From positions 1 to 43,361 of the forward strand of contig DAHUZP010000016.1 of NCBI GenBank assembly GCA_027306505.1: DNA of 43,361 bases, in the 5' to 3' direction. Below the pieces are notes generated by a model. The model was not told where the DNA came from. It ran no database searches and saw only the letters and a list, made by a program, of their open reading frames with translations. Below are positions 33,627 to 41,032 of the stretch, piece by piece; the stretch's first letter is position 1; each line of letters starts with the position of its first letter. The position numbers were made by a program, and so were the translations under genes. Origin of the DNA: Thermoplasmata archaeon (GTDB lineage Archaea > Thermoplasmatota > Thermoplasmata > Lutacidiplasmatales > UBA184).

Positions 33627-34670
33627 ATGCCGATCCCCATCAAGGACACCCTCGGGATGCTGGGGGACAACCTGCGGAAGCGCGGGAGCGTCATGCCGGT
33701 CTCCCGGAGGAAGGCGACGGCCTGGGCCCGGGGGCTCGAGCTGCCCCGGGAAGGACCGACGGTCCTCTACACGGGGCAGATGTACCAACTGGTGCCCGCG
33801 ATCAACGCGATGACCGAGCGCCTGGCCAAGATGGAGGGCTCCTGGATGGCGGGCTATTTCGGGCTCGCCCGACGGATCAACCGCCTGGTCAACCTGGTCT
33901 CGGTCATGGCCCGTGGAGACCCCGAGGAGATCCGGGAGTACGACGCCTACCTGCGGAACATTGCCTCCCTCTTGCAGGCCGCGGGGGTCCCGTTCGGCTA
34001 CCTTTACGAGGACGACCTCTACGCGGGCGCCCTCGCCTACGACGAGGGGCTGGACGACGCCCTGAAGGACCATGCCCAGCGGGTCTATCGTCGCCTGATG
34101 GAGCATGGGGTCCGAGAGGTGATCACGGTGGACCCGCACACCACCGAGATGCTCCGTGACGTCTACCCCCGCATCGTGCCCGGCTATGACCTCAAGGTGC
34201 GGACCTACCTCGAGGTCCTCGCAGAGCGACGGCCGGCCCCGAGGGCCCAGCTCAACGAGCAGGTGACCATCCACGACTCGTGCATCTACGCCCGTCGTGA
34301 GGGGGTCATCGCCCAGCCCCGGGAACTGCTCCAGAGGGGTGGGGTCTCCATCGCGGAAGTGGAGCTCTCGGGCAAGGCGACCCACTGCTGCGGCGGGCCT
34401 ATCGAGATGCTCTTCCCCCAGCGCTCCAACGAGATCGCTCGCAAGCGTGTCGACCAGCTGCGTGCCCGTTCGGACAAGATCGTGACCCTCTGCCCGCTCT
34501 GCCTCGCGAACCTCCGTCGGGTCGCGCCGGCGGGGACCGAGATCACCGACGTCTCCGGTTACCTCGCCCGGGCCTACTGCCCCGTGCTATCGGCGTCGGC
34601 ACGGGTGAGCACGGTCCATGGGCCCGAGGGCGCGACCCCGGCGGCGGTCGCGGCCGAAGCGACGAGCTGA
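33627..34670 (+). CDS. HdrB-like CCG-domain protein with one intact CCG motif
   Basis: A 347-residue subunit of the HdrB/HdrD type. The second half has a complete cluster motif: HDSCIYAR (Cys219), HCCGGP (Cys254, Cys255), then CPLCLANL (Cys289, Cys292). The first half corresponds in position to the other CCG domain (TVLYTGQMYQLVPAINAM) but has no cysteines at all, so only one non-cubane cluster can form. HdrB proper uses two for heterodisulfide cleavage; a single site may act on a different substrate, such as protein persulfide from TusA. That is an inference. It is the last gene of the operon. The C-terminal 30 residues are Ala/Thr-rich. Confidence 0.85.
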   Translation: MPIPIKDTLGMLGDNLRKRGSVMPVSRRKATAWARGLELPREGPTVLYTGQMYQLVPAINAMTERLAKMEGSWMAGYFGLARRINRLVNLVSVMARGDPEEIREYDAYLRNIASLLQAAGVPFGYLYEDDLYAGALAYDEGLDDALKDHAQRVYRRLMEHGVREVITVDPHTTEMLRDVYPRIVPGYDLKVRTYLEVLAERRPAPRAQLNEQVTIHDSCIYARREGVIAQPRELLQRGGVSIAEVELSGKATHCCGGPIEMLFPQRSNEIARKRVDQLRARSDKIVTLCPLCLANLRRVAPAGTEITDVSGYLARAYCPVLSASARVSTVHGPEGATPAAVAAEATS

Positions 34671-34732
34671 CCTGCGACGGCATCCCCGTCCACCGGGGTC
34701 CTGCATCGGGGGGGGCCCACGGGGGCGTACCG

Positions 34733-35881
34733 TCAGCCGGCCGCTCGGGCCTTGCGGTCAACAGGAGCGCGGCGGCGAGCGCCCGACGGGGAGGCCTGTC
34801 GGGCAGGGGGTTGCTCTTCGCGAAGGTCCACGGGCCCCTTCCCCATCGGGATAAGGGTACCATCAGGAGTGAAGCGCCGACGGAGCACCCGCAGCAGCCA
34901 GGAGGCCCAGAGCGGGTTGAGCCGTAGACTGATCATGATCCGCACGGACACCGCCTTGACCTGTGGGACGCTACGGATGAGCTCCAGGAGGGCCTCCAGG
35001 TCGCCCAGAGAGGGGACGCCCACGATCCAGCTCGCGAACTTGGCGTGATGCAGGTTCCGGAAGACCGCTCTGGAGAGCATGGAATCGATCGTGTGGATGA
35101 TCTCCTGCCTTGGGGTGGTCCCTGAGGTGAAGTACGTCCTGAGGTACCCGAACACCAGCCCTGACGTCTTCGCCTTGCCGGTAGGGACCACCATGATCGC
35201 GCCACGGCTCGTGAGGTATCGCACCCGTCGCTGGACGGTCCGTGCCGAGGTGCCGAGCTCCTTCGCGATCCTGGGGAAGGGGGTGCGCGCGTTCAGGAGG
35301 AGTATTTGGAGGATGCCCAGGTCCGTGCTGGTCAGTCGGATGGGGGTGCGCTTCGGGTAGTCCTGCGAGCTCATCGACTCCCAGGAGCTCTCGGTCGCCC
35401 CGCACAGGTGCGCGATGAGCTCCCGCCGGGGTTCGAGCGCCTCCTCGTCCTCGGTGTAGTTGATGACGGCCCATCCCTCGATGTACTGGATGATGAGCTG
35501 CACCCCCTCCAGCATGCACAAGGCCCTGAGCGTCGCCTCGTTACGGAGCTCCGGCCGAGGGACGACCCACAGCGTCGCCCGGACCAGACCGAGCTGCGTA
35601 GGTTCCACCCCCAAGGAGAGCGGGAGGAACACCCCGGCGGCGGTCATCCTGCGGATCCGTAGCGCGACCGTGTTCCGGTGGAGGTGGAGGTCACGGGCGA
35701 TCTTCTCGAAGCTCATTCGCTCGGTCCGGAAGAGGTCCTTCTCTCCGAGGATCAGCTCTCGGAGGATGGCCCCGTCCAGATCGTCCAGTGACAAGAGCCG
35801 CTTCGGACGGCTCGTCCCCGAGGGCGGCCGCATCCTTGCGGGGGCCCCGGAGTGCACTCTGGACAAAGTTTGGGCGTGCAT
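34733..35881 (-). CDS. double-HTH Lrp/AsnC-like transcription regulator
   Basis: A 382-residue DNA-binding protein with two Lrp-type helix-turn-helix units: LDDLDGAILRELI..MSFEKIARDLHLHRNTVALRIRRMTAAGVF, and LTSTDLGILQILLLNARTPFPRIAKELGTSARTVQRRVRYLTSRGAI. Each is followed by a partial RAM-like alpha/beta region (for example FGYLRTYFTSGTTPRQEIIHTIDSM..LEALLELIRSVPQVKAVSVRIMISL). The C-terminal 40 residues are basic. I chose the ATG at 35881, 34 bases from the TATA-like GAATTAACTG; the open frame continues past this to a GTG, but that lies upstream of the predicted start. It is divergent from a SnoaL-like gene and shares the promoter, so it probably controls that gene and itself. Confidence 0.78.
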   Translation of the reverse strand: MHAQTLSRVHSGAPARMRPPSGTSRPKRLLSLDDLDGAILRELILGEKDLFRTERMSFEKIARDLHLHRNTVALRIRRMTAAGVFLPLSLGVEPTQLGLVRATLWVVPRPELRNEATLRALCMLEGVQLIIQYIEGWAVINYTEDEEALEPRRELIAHLCGATESSWESMSSQDYPKRTPIRLTSTDLGILQILLLNARTPFPRIAKELGTSARTVQRRVRYLTSRGAIMVVPTGKAKTSGLVFGYLRTYFTSGTTPRQEIIHTIDSMLSRAVFRNLHHAKFASWIVGVPSLGDLEALLELIRSVPQVKAVSVRIMISLRLNPLWASWLLRVLRRRFTPDGTLIPMGKGPVDLREEQPPARQASPSGARRRAPVDRKARAAG

Positions 35882-35910
35882 GTCGCTATTGCACACGAGT
35901 GCGAGCCAGG

Positions 35911-35920
35911 GAATTAACTG
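35911..35920. promoter_or_regulatory. shared two-way TATA box of the Lrp-like regulator and the SnoaL-like gene
   Basis: GAATTAACTG is nearly palindromic (AGTTAATT on the other strand). Its centre is 34 bases from the regulator ATG (35881) and 33 bases from the SnoaL-like ATG (35948), so one AT box may serve both directions with 7-base leaders. Confidence 0.5.
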
Positions 35921-35947
35921 CTTGGGCGAGTTTTCCCAACCTAGCCT

Positions 35948-36514
35948 ATGACCATGACGCTGAGCACCGAACGAAACAAGCGGTTGGTTCGCTCCTACCT
36001 GAATGCCCTATCGTCCAGCGACCGACTCGGACCTTTCAGGTACGTCTCTCGGGCCTTTCGTCTATCCGGGGGGGTCTTGACCGGAGACCTCGACCTAGAG
36101 GATGCCATCAAGTGGCGACAGGAGTTCATCTCGGCGTTCCCCGACTTCAGGATCGAGATGGGGCCAGGGATCATTGTGGCCGAGAAGGACACGGTGGCCA
36201 TCCGCGTCCACTGGACCGGAACGCACCTGGGGGACTTCCAGGGGCTCTCCCCCACCCACCGGAGGGTGGACGTCCCGATCTGCGCTTTCTTCCGGATCCG
36301 CAACGGTCTCATCGACCGCGAGACGCACCTGACGGACTCCCTCAGCCTCATGGAGCAACTGAAGGGTCCTCACGCCGATATCCCCGTGCAGGAGGGAGCC
36401 GAGGGGACGGAGGTCAAGCCCACTGCGATGGTGGAGCCCAGCCACCGGTTCTTCGTACCTCCGGAGAACATCCCTGGACCCTGGTGGGAGTCGCTGGGTC
36501 CTGATGGGCGCTGA
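35948..36514 (+). CDS. SnoaL-like (NTF2-fold) protein
   Basis: A 188-residue protein. Residues 1-140 show the SnoaL/ester-cyclase pattern: NKRLVRSYLNALSS, then WRQEFISAFPDFRIEMGPGIIVAEKDTVAIRVHWTGTHLGDFQGLSPTHRRVDVPICAFFRIRNGLIDRETHLTD. The conserved phrases FPDF, WTGTH.G.F and F.I..G.I are characteristic. Members bind small hydrophobic or polyketide ligands in a conical pocket and some catalyse ring closure or hydrolysis; this one's ligand is unknown. The last 48 residues (VEPSHRFFVPPENIPGPWWESLG) are outside the domain. It lies divergent to the Lrp-like regulator and probably is its target. Confidence 0.8.
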   Translation: MTMTLSTERNKRLVRSYLNALSSSDRLGPFRYVSRAFRLSGGVLTGDLDLEDAIKWRQEFISAFPDFRIEMGPGIIVAEKDTVAIRVHWTGTHLGDFQGLSPTHRRVDVPICAFFRIRNGLIDRETHLTDSLSLMEQLKGPHADIPVQEGAEGTEVKPTAMVEPSHRFFVPPENIPGPWWESLGPDGR

Positions 36515-36697
36515 GCTCCCCCCTGTCTAGGCCCGTTCGGGCCATGGGGAGGATCGACCGGTCGCCCTTCGGTAGGATGGCGGTCCCGCAGGGTTCAGGC
36601 TCGGTTCCGCCCCCCGAACGCCCTTCGGGCGCTCGCCCTTCCCCCCCGTCGTCGTTCTCTCGGTCCCCTTCCCTGACCACCAACCACGCAGGTGAAC

Positions 36698-36706
36698 AAA
36701 TCTTAC
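36698..36706 (+). promoter_or_regulatory. TATA box deciding the start of the membrane zinc-ribbon gene
   Basis: AAATCTTAC is centred 26 bases upstream of the ATG at 36727. A longer frame from 36544 would place this box inside coding sequence. Confidence 0.55.
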
Positions 36707-36726
36707 GGGGTGCGCGTCACCTCTCG

Positions 36727-37086
36727 ATGGCGCTCCTAGTGGGCGTCCTCGTGGCGGTGATGCTCATCTACACCTACCTCAAGGGCCGCGAGCGAATGGG
36801 CCTGGCCAAGGCCAAGGCGTCCGCCGGTGGAGAGGACGATACCGTGCCCGTCGCCGAGCTGCGTTGCCAGCACTGCCACGCCGTGGTGGACAAGGGGGAG
36901 ACCAGTTGCTGGAAGTGCAAGAAGAGCCTCTCCACAACTTCAGAGAGCGCGCCGCTCCCCTCGGGCGGAACGACCGGGTCCGGCAAGGTGGCCTCTTCCA
37001 AGCCCCTATCTCCGATTGTTCCCCCGAGCGAGGGTGCCCCGGAGCGAAAGACCGATCCCGCGTCCGAGCCCGCGGGACAGGAATAG
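36727..37086 (+). CDS. membrane-anchored zinc-ribbon protein
   Basis: A 119-residue protein: an N-terminal membrane helix (MALLVGVLVAVMLIYTYLKG, residues 1-20), a charged linker, a zinc ribbon CQHC-x10-CWKC (Cys47, Cys50, Cys61, Cys64) and a Ser/Pro/Gly-rich tail. Lysines and arginines directly after the helix suggest the ribbon faces the cytoplasm. I chose the ATG at 36727 because of the TATA box 26 bases upstream, giving a leaderless mRNA. The family is unknown. Its 3' end faces the 3' end of a giant surface protein that also ends in a cytoplasmic zinc ribbon. Confidence 0.65.
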   Translation: MALLVGVLVAVMLIYTYLKGRERMGLAKAKASAGGEDDTVPVAELRCQHCHAVVDKGETSCWKCKKSLSTTSESAPLPSGGTTGSGKVASSKPLSPIVPPSEGAPERKTDPASEPAGQE

Positions 37087-37232
37087 GCACGGGCGCCCTC
37101 GGGGGCTCCGCTTGGTCTCCGTAGGGCCTCGCTTGACGAGACTGGACAGGACCTCCTCCTCGAAGCGCTGGAGCTGGCCGTGGAACTTCGAAGGAGAGGC
37201 TTGAGTCCGCAGCCCATCCCCGGGGCAGCCTC

Positions 37233-40200
37233 TCACGCCGTGGCCATGCAGACGATGCAGGGATGTCCCGCTTGGAGGAGCGGAGCCCCGCACTTCTGGC
37301 ATGCAGGTTCGCTCTCCGAGGGGAAGCGCGGCAGGCCATCGGGCTCCAAGAATCCGTCGGGACCTTGATGCATCACGTCCCCCGACAATGGGGACGAGGG
37401 CGGGTCGGGGACCGGGCCGGTCGCATCCGTTCGCGCGGGCTCAGGGTTCCAAGGCGCCGGTGGAGAAGGCGATGCCGGAGGGGCGTGGGCGCGCGCGTCC
37501 TCTTGGACGGGATGCGCGGGCGAGGAGGGGACCGCCTCGGGCTCTCCGGGCGCATCTGAAAGTGCGTAGGGCCCCCCGGCTCCGGGGCGAGGATGGATCG
37601 AGTCCGCTTGGATGGACGTTCCGGCGCTATGCGCTGGAGGGTCGCTGGGAGAGGGAGATGATGGGGGAACGGACCACGATGCACCAGGCCACCCGGTAGG
37701 GGCATCCCCCGCAGACGCCGAACTGTAGGGCGGGGGGTCGCCCGGCGGCGGGAAGTTCTGTGGGGACCAGGACGCGTCCACGCGCGCGGTGGCAGCTTCG
37801 GGCTCCCCCCACGATGCCGGCGGGGCCACCTCGGATCCCTCGTCGAGGGATCCCTGTCGGTCGTCTCCGCCCCCACCTCTCCTCCGGCCCACCCAGATCG
37901 CCACCGGAACCGCCACGAGCAGACCCAACACCAGCCCCAGCAGCAGGTCAATCTCCCCGTTGAGGCCCAGGAAGCCGTTCGACTTTTGGGGAACGGGGAC
38001 CGAGATGGTGATGGTCGCGCTGGCCCACGCAGTCCTTCCGTTCAGGCTCGCCTGGACCGAGAGTGTCGTGCTCCCCGCCGCGCTCGCCGCAGTGAAGGTC
38101 GTAGAGCCTCCGAAGCTGGGACTGACGGAGCCCAGCGGGCTCGAGAGAGCCCACGTGTAGGTGAGCCCGGCGGGGCAGGCACCACCGTTGCACGTGGCGG
38201 ATGCGGTGAAGGCTTGCGATCCTCCGGTGGCCAACGACACGGAAGAGGGGTCGACGGAGACCGAGGCCAGGGTGGGTACGATGGGGGGCGAGCTGATCGT
38301 GATGGTCGCGGTCGCCTCCCGGGTCACTCCGTTCAGGGTCGCGTTGACAAAGAGCGACAAGGCCCCTGCGACCGATCCCGCCGTGAGGGTGGTCCATGAG
38401 CTCGTGGTAGAGCTCAGGCTGCCGAGAGCGTTGGTGAGCGACCAGGCATACGTGATCCCCGTGGCGGGACATGGCCCTCCCAGGCAGGTGGCGGTGCCCG
38501 AGAACGTCGCGACGCTCCCCGGGGAGAGCGTCTTGGTGCTCGGCGAGACGGAGAGCGAGGAGAGCGTGGGGTTGACCGTGAGCGAGGTCGTGGCGTTCGC
38601 ACTTTCCCCTACCGTCCCGTTCACAAACGCTCGGACGCTGTAAGTCCCCGCGGTCGAGGGGTCACATCCTAGGCTCGGGGCGTCGACGGTCAGGCAGCCC
38701 GATGGGAGGCCCGTGTAGGCGTAGGCGAGGGTACCGGTCCCTCCCGAGGCGGAGACGTTGAGATAGGACCGGCCTCCGACGGACACGGCGGGGGGAGCTG
38801 CCGTGAAAGCGGAGATGGATATCGGCACGGCGGGAGGGAGGACCGTGACCGCGACGGACCCTGTGGCGGTGGTTCCCCCACTGTCGGTCACGTTGAGGGT
38901 GATGTCGTACGTCCCGGGGAGGGTGTAGGTGTGGCTGGGGCTCTGCAGCGCCGAGGTCCCGCCATCCCCGAAGCGCCAGGCCCACGTGGTGTAGGGCGGG
39001 GACCCTCCCGCCGCGGTCCCTGCGAAGCTCACCGTGAGCGGAGCGGATCCGGAGGAAGGGCTCGCCGAGGCCGAGATGGTGAGGTGTCGGAAGAGCAGGA
39101 CCGTCGCTGTGCCGTAGCCCCCTTCCGTCCAGGGCCCCACCGGAGCCGCGGTCCAGGTCGTGACCGGATCCCCCTGCATGTCGACGTACTCGCCGGCCGG
39201 GAAGGTCACGTTCGTCCAGTTGGTCCTCGAGGGATTGACCACGGCGATCCCGCCCGTGTAGTTCCTCATGTAGACCCGGGTCAGCTGCCCGCCGCTCCCC
39301 GTCGGTTCGAGCAGGTCGAACATCGGCCCCGTGGGATGGCCGATGGGCGAGGCGTACTCGGGCTCCCAGTAGTCCAGCCCCGTGTACCCCTGGGGTCCAT
39401 CGGCGATGTAGAACCAGGTGTAGTTGCCCTTGATCAGGAGGTAGTTGCCGACCGTCCAATTGAGGTACGCGCGAGCATCTTGGGCGGTGGTGTTCGTCCC
39501 CACCGTGATGTTCGACCACCACTCGTGGAGGTAGGCGCCGGTGAAGACGGGCGAGCCGATGAGCGCGATCCCGCCGCCGTAGTGCTGCCCTTCCAGAATG
39601 AAGGACTGCGCCATCGTCAGCCAGGTGTTGTTCATGCAGAGGGAGTTGCCGTCGTTGATCCCATCGAACCCGTTCTCAGACGCCAGGATGTCCGCGGATC
39701 CCATGGGGTCGTCCCATCCCCCGCAGTAGTAGGGGCCCGAGCCGTAGTACCAGCCCTCATGGACGCCGGTGCCGCCCCCGTAGAGGTCACCCTCCCATCC
39801 GTCGTCGTTCACCACGATCGGGAACGCGGGCATGCTGAGGTTGGCCGCCTCCATCTTCCACCGCAAGGCGAAGTAGTGCATCGCCCCGATCGCCACGGCG
39901 TTCTCGTAGGCGGCGTCCTGGGTGCCGTCCCCCGCGAACTGGGAGACCCAGACCGGCGACCCCGTGCTGTAGTTATAGTGTCCCACGAGGTTCGTCGTGC
40001 TGTTGAGATAGCTGACGCAGTTCCCGCCGACCGAGGCCTCGCAGAGATTGAAGCCGTCCGTGTTGGACGAGTGGTACATGTCGATCGCAATGCCGTCGCA
40101 CGCGTTCGGTCCAATCGACCCCCCCTCGACGTAGGTCTGGATGATGAAGTTCTGGACCGCGGGGTTGGTCATGTCCACGATCGGGTGCACCCCATCGGGG

Positions 40201-40850
40201 ACGACCGGCGCCCGCAGCGGAGCGCTCGTGGTCCACCCCGATCCGGTATAGTTCTGGTACTGCGCCCAGGAGTATTCGATCCACTCCGGGTGGTGGGTCC
40301 AGATCCAGGTCTGGTTGGTGTAGGGAGGCATCCACTCGTAGTATTCCCACGGGATGTACTGGAAGCTCGGGACCGAAGGGTTCGGGTCGGGGCAGCTGCC
40401 ACCCCAGTCCCAGCCGCTCCAGCTCGCGGCGGGTGACGGCCCGTTCGATCCGCCGAACACGGAGAAGAGATGGATGCCGTTCCAGGTGGACCCCAGGCCG
40501 GCCAGGCCAGGGTCTTGCACCCGCGGCGCCAGTGGTGCATACGTCGGAAGCTGGCTGCCCCCCCCTGAGGTGAGCGGACCCATGGCGGGAAGGCCCGAGG
40601 CGGCACGGGCGTTCGCGACCCAAGCGGCAGGAGCGACCGTCGCATGCGCTGCCGTTGGGAGCGGGACCGACGTGCCCCCTCCACCGGCGGCACCCGGCGC
40701 CCACCCAGGGCCTAGGGCCATCAGCGCGACCACCGTGAAGACGCCGATCGCCATCTCGGCGATGCGGACCGACCGGTCGTGTCGGCCCACCGAGAGGAGG
40801 GATCCGAGGATTCGCTCGCGAGGCTCCGTTCCAGGATTGGGGTGGGGCAT
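37233..40850 (-). CDS. giant secreted glycoside-hydrolase-like surface protein with C-terminal cytoplasmic zinc ribbon
   Basis: A 1205-residue membrane protein. The signal segment is IAEMAIGVFTVVALMALGPG (about residues 31-50). Residues about 105-560 look like a TIM-barrel glycoside-hydrolase-type domain, rich in Trp, Tyr and N-x-S/T (SFQYIPWEYYEWMPPY; GIAIDMYHSSNTDGFN; FPIVVNDDGWEGDLYGG; DILASENGFDGIND), with candidate acidic residues in DGIAIDMY and ASENGFDG. A PKD domain (about 590-675) and Ig-like modules follow, one with YTGLPSGC..LGCDPSTAGTYSVRAFV. A membrane helix (LLLGLVLGLLVAVPVAIWVG, about 967-987) precedes a 200-residue Pro/Ser-rich cytoplasmic tail ending in a zinc ribbon (Cys1184, 1187, 1198, 1201). 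The ATG at 40850 is exactly 26 bases from its TATA box. The enzyme assignment is tentative. Confidence 0.65.
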   Translation of the reverse strand: MPHPNPGTEPRERILGSLLSVGRHDRSVRIAEMAIGVFTVVALMALGPGWAPGAAGGGGTSVPLPTAAHATVAPAAWVANARAASGLPAMGPLTSGGGSQLPTYAPLAPRVQDPGLAGLGSTWNGIHLFSVFGGSNGPSPAASWSGWDWGGSCPDPNPSVPSFQYIPWEYYEWMPPYTNQTWIWTHHPEWIEYSWAQYQNYTGSGWTTSAPLRAPVVPDGVHPIVDMTNPAVQNFIIQTYVEGGSIGPNACDGIAIDMYHSSNTDGFNLCEASVGGNCVSYLNSTTNLVGHYNYSTGSPVWVSQFAGDGTQDAAYENAVAIGAMHYFALRWKMEAANLSMPAFPIVVNDDGWEGDLYGGGTGVHEGWYYGSGPYYCGGWDDPMGSADILASENGFDGINDGNSLCMNNTWLTMAQSFILEGQHYGGGIALIGSPVFTGAYLHEWWSNITVGTNTTAQDARAYLNWTVGNYLLIKGNYTWFYIADGPQGYTGLDYWEPEYASPIGHPTGPMFDLLEPTGSGGQLTRVYMRNYTGGIAVVNPSRTNWTNVTFPAGEYVDMQGDPVTTWTAAPVGPWTEGGYGTATVLLFRHLTISASASPSSGSAPLTVSFAGTAAGGSPPYTTWAWRFGDGGTSALQSPSHTYTLPGTYDITLNVTDSGGTTATGSVAVTVLPPAVPISISAFTAAPPAVSVGGRSYLNVSASGGTGTLAYAYTGLPSGCLTVDAPSLGCDPSTAGTYSVRAFVNGTVGESANATTSLTVNPTLSSLSVSPSTKTLSPGSVATFSGTATCLGGPCPATGITYAWSLTNALGSLSSTTSSWTTLTAGSVAGALSLFVNATLNGVTREATATITISSPPIVPTLASVSVDPSSVSLATGGSQAFTASATCNGGACPAGLTYTWALSSPLGSVSPSFGGSTTFTAASAAGSTTLSVQASLNGRTAWASATITISVPVPQKSNGFLGLNGEIDLLLGLVLGLLVAVPVAIWVGRRRGGGGDDRQGSLDEGSEVAPPASWGEPEAATARVDASWSPQNFPPPGDPPPYSSASAGDAPTGWPGASWSVPPSSPSPSDPPAHSAGTSIQADSIHPRPGAGGPYALSDAPGEPEAVPSSPAHPVQEDARAHAPPASPSPPAPWNPEPARTDATGPVPDPPSSPLSGDVMHQGPDGFLEPDGLPRFPSESEPACQKCGAPLLQAGHPCIVCMATA

Positions 40851-40871
40851 GGGAGACCCTACGGAGGGGGG

Positions 40872-40880
40872 GGATATTCC
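40872..40880 (-). promoter_or_regulatory. TATA box for the giant surface protein
   Basis: GGAATATCC on the minus strand is centred 26 bases upstream of the ATG at 40850, giving a leaderless mRNA. It lies just outside the left arm of the 12-bp inverted repeat. Confidence 0.6.
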
Positions 40881-40883
40881 CAA

Positions 40884-40924
40884 GATTGGAACGAAGTCGC
40901 AAGCGTAGCAAGTTCGTTCCAATC
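40884..40924. promoter_or_regulatory. 12-bp perfect inverted repeat between divergent TATA boxes
   Basis: GATTGGAACGAA (40884-40895) and TTCGTTCCAATC (40913-40924) are perfect inverted copies separated by 17 bases. Each arm is about 4 bases upstream of a TATA box reading outward. Such symmetry fits a dimeric regulator that activates or represses both genes; the membrane winged-helix protein encoded on the right is the natural candidate. Confidence 0.7.
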
Positions 40925-40928
40925 CACA

Positions 40929-40935
40929 GATATAC
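40929..40935 (+). promoter_or_regulatory. TATA box for the membrane winged-helix regulator
   Basis: GATATAC is centred 26 bases upstream of the GTG at 40958, which opens a short upstream frame, and 97 bases before the regulator's own GTG. Confidence 0.55.
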
Positions 40936-40957
40936 CCCCGCTCCGGACTCTGAGAGC

Positions 40958-41032
40958 GTGGTGGCTGCCGGGGTCTGGGTCAACGCCTTGAGGCCAGGAC
41001 GGCGGTCAGGGGAAGGGAGGAAGGGGACGTGA
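40958..41032 (+). CDS. leaderless upstream mini-ORF coupled to the membrane regulator
   Basis: From the predicted transcription start, GTG-GTG opens a 24-codon frame (VVAAGVWVNALRPGRRSGEGRKGT) whose TGA at 41030-41032 overlaps the GTG of the regulator at 41029. The GGGAGG site of the regulator lies inside it. It could be a leader peptide that controls reinitiation on the regulator gene. It has no known family, and frame and position are the only evidence. Confidence 0.35.
   Translation: MVAAGVWVNALRPGRRSGEGRKGT

Noticed and set aside
28087..34670. Methanogenesis heterodisulfide reductase proper
   Set aside because: No Mvh hydrogenase or methyl-coenzyme M reductase is seen, the HdrB has one CCG motif, and TusA/DsrE2 partners point to sulfur-relay chemistry instead.
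36544..36726. N-terminal extension of the membrane zinc-ribbon protein
   Set aside because: It would contain the TATA box, is Pro/Ser/Arg-rich, and would put a long disordered segment before a membrane helix that otherwise starts at the first Met.
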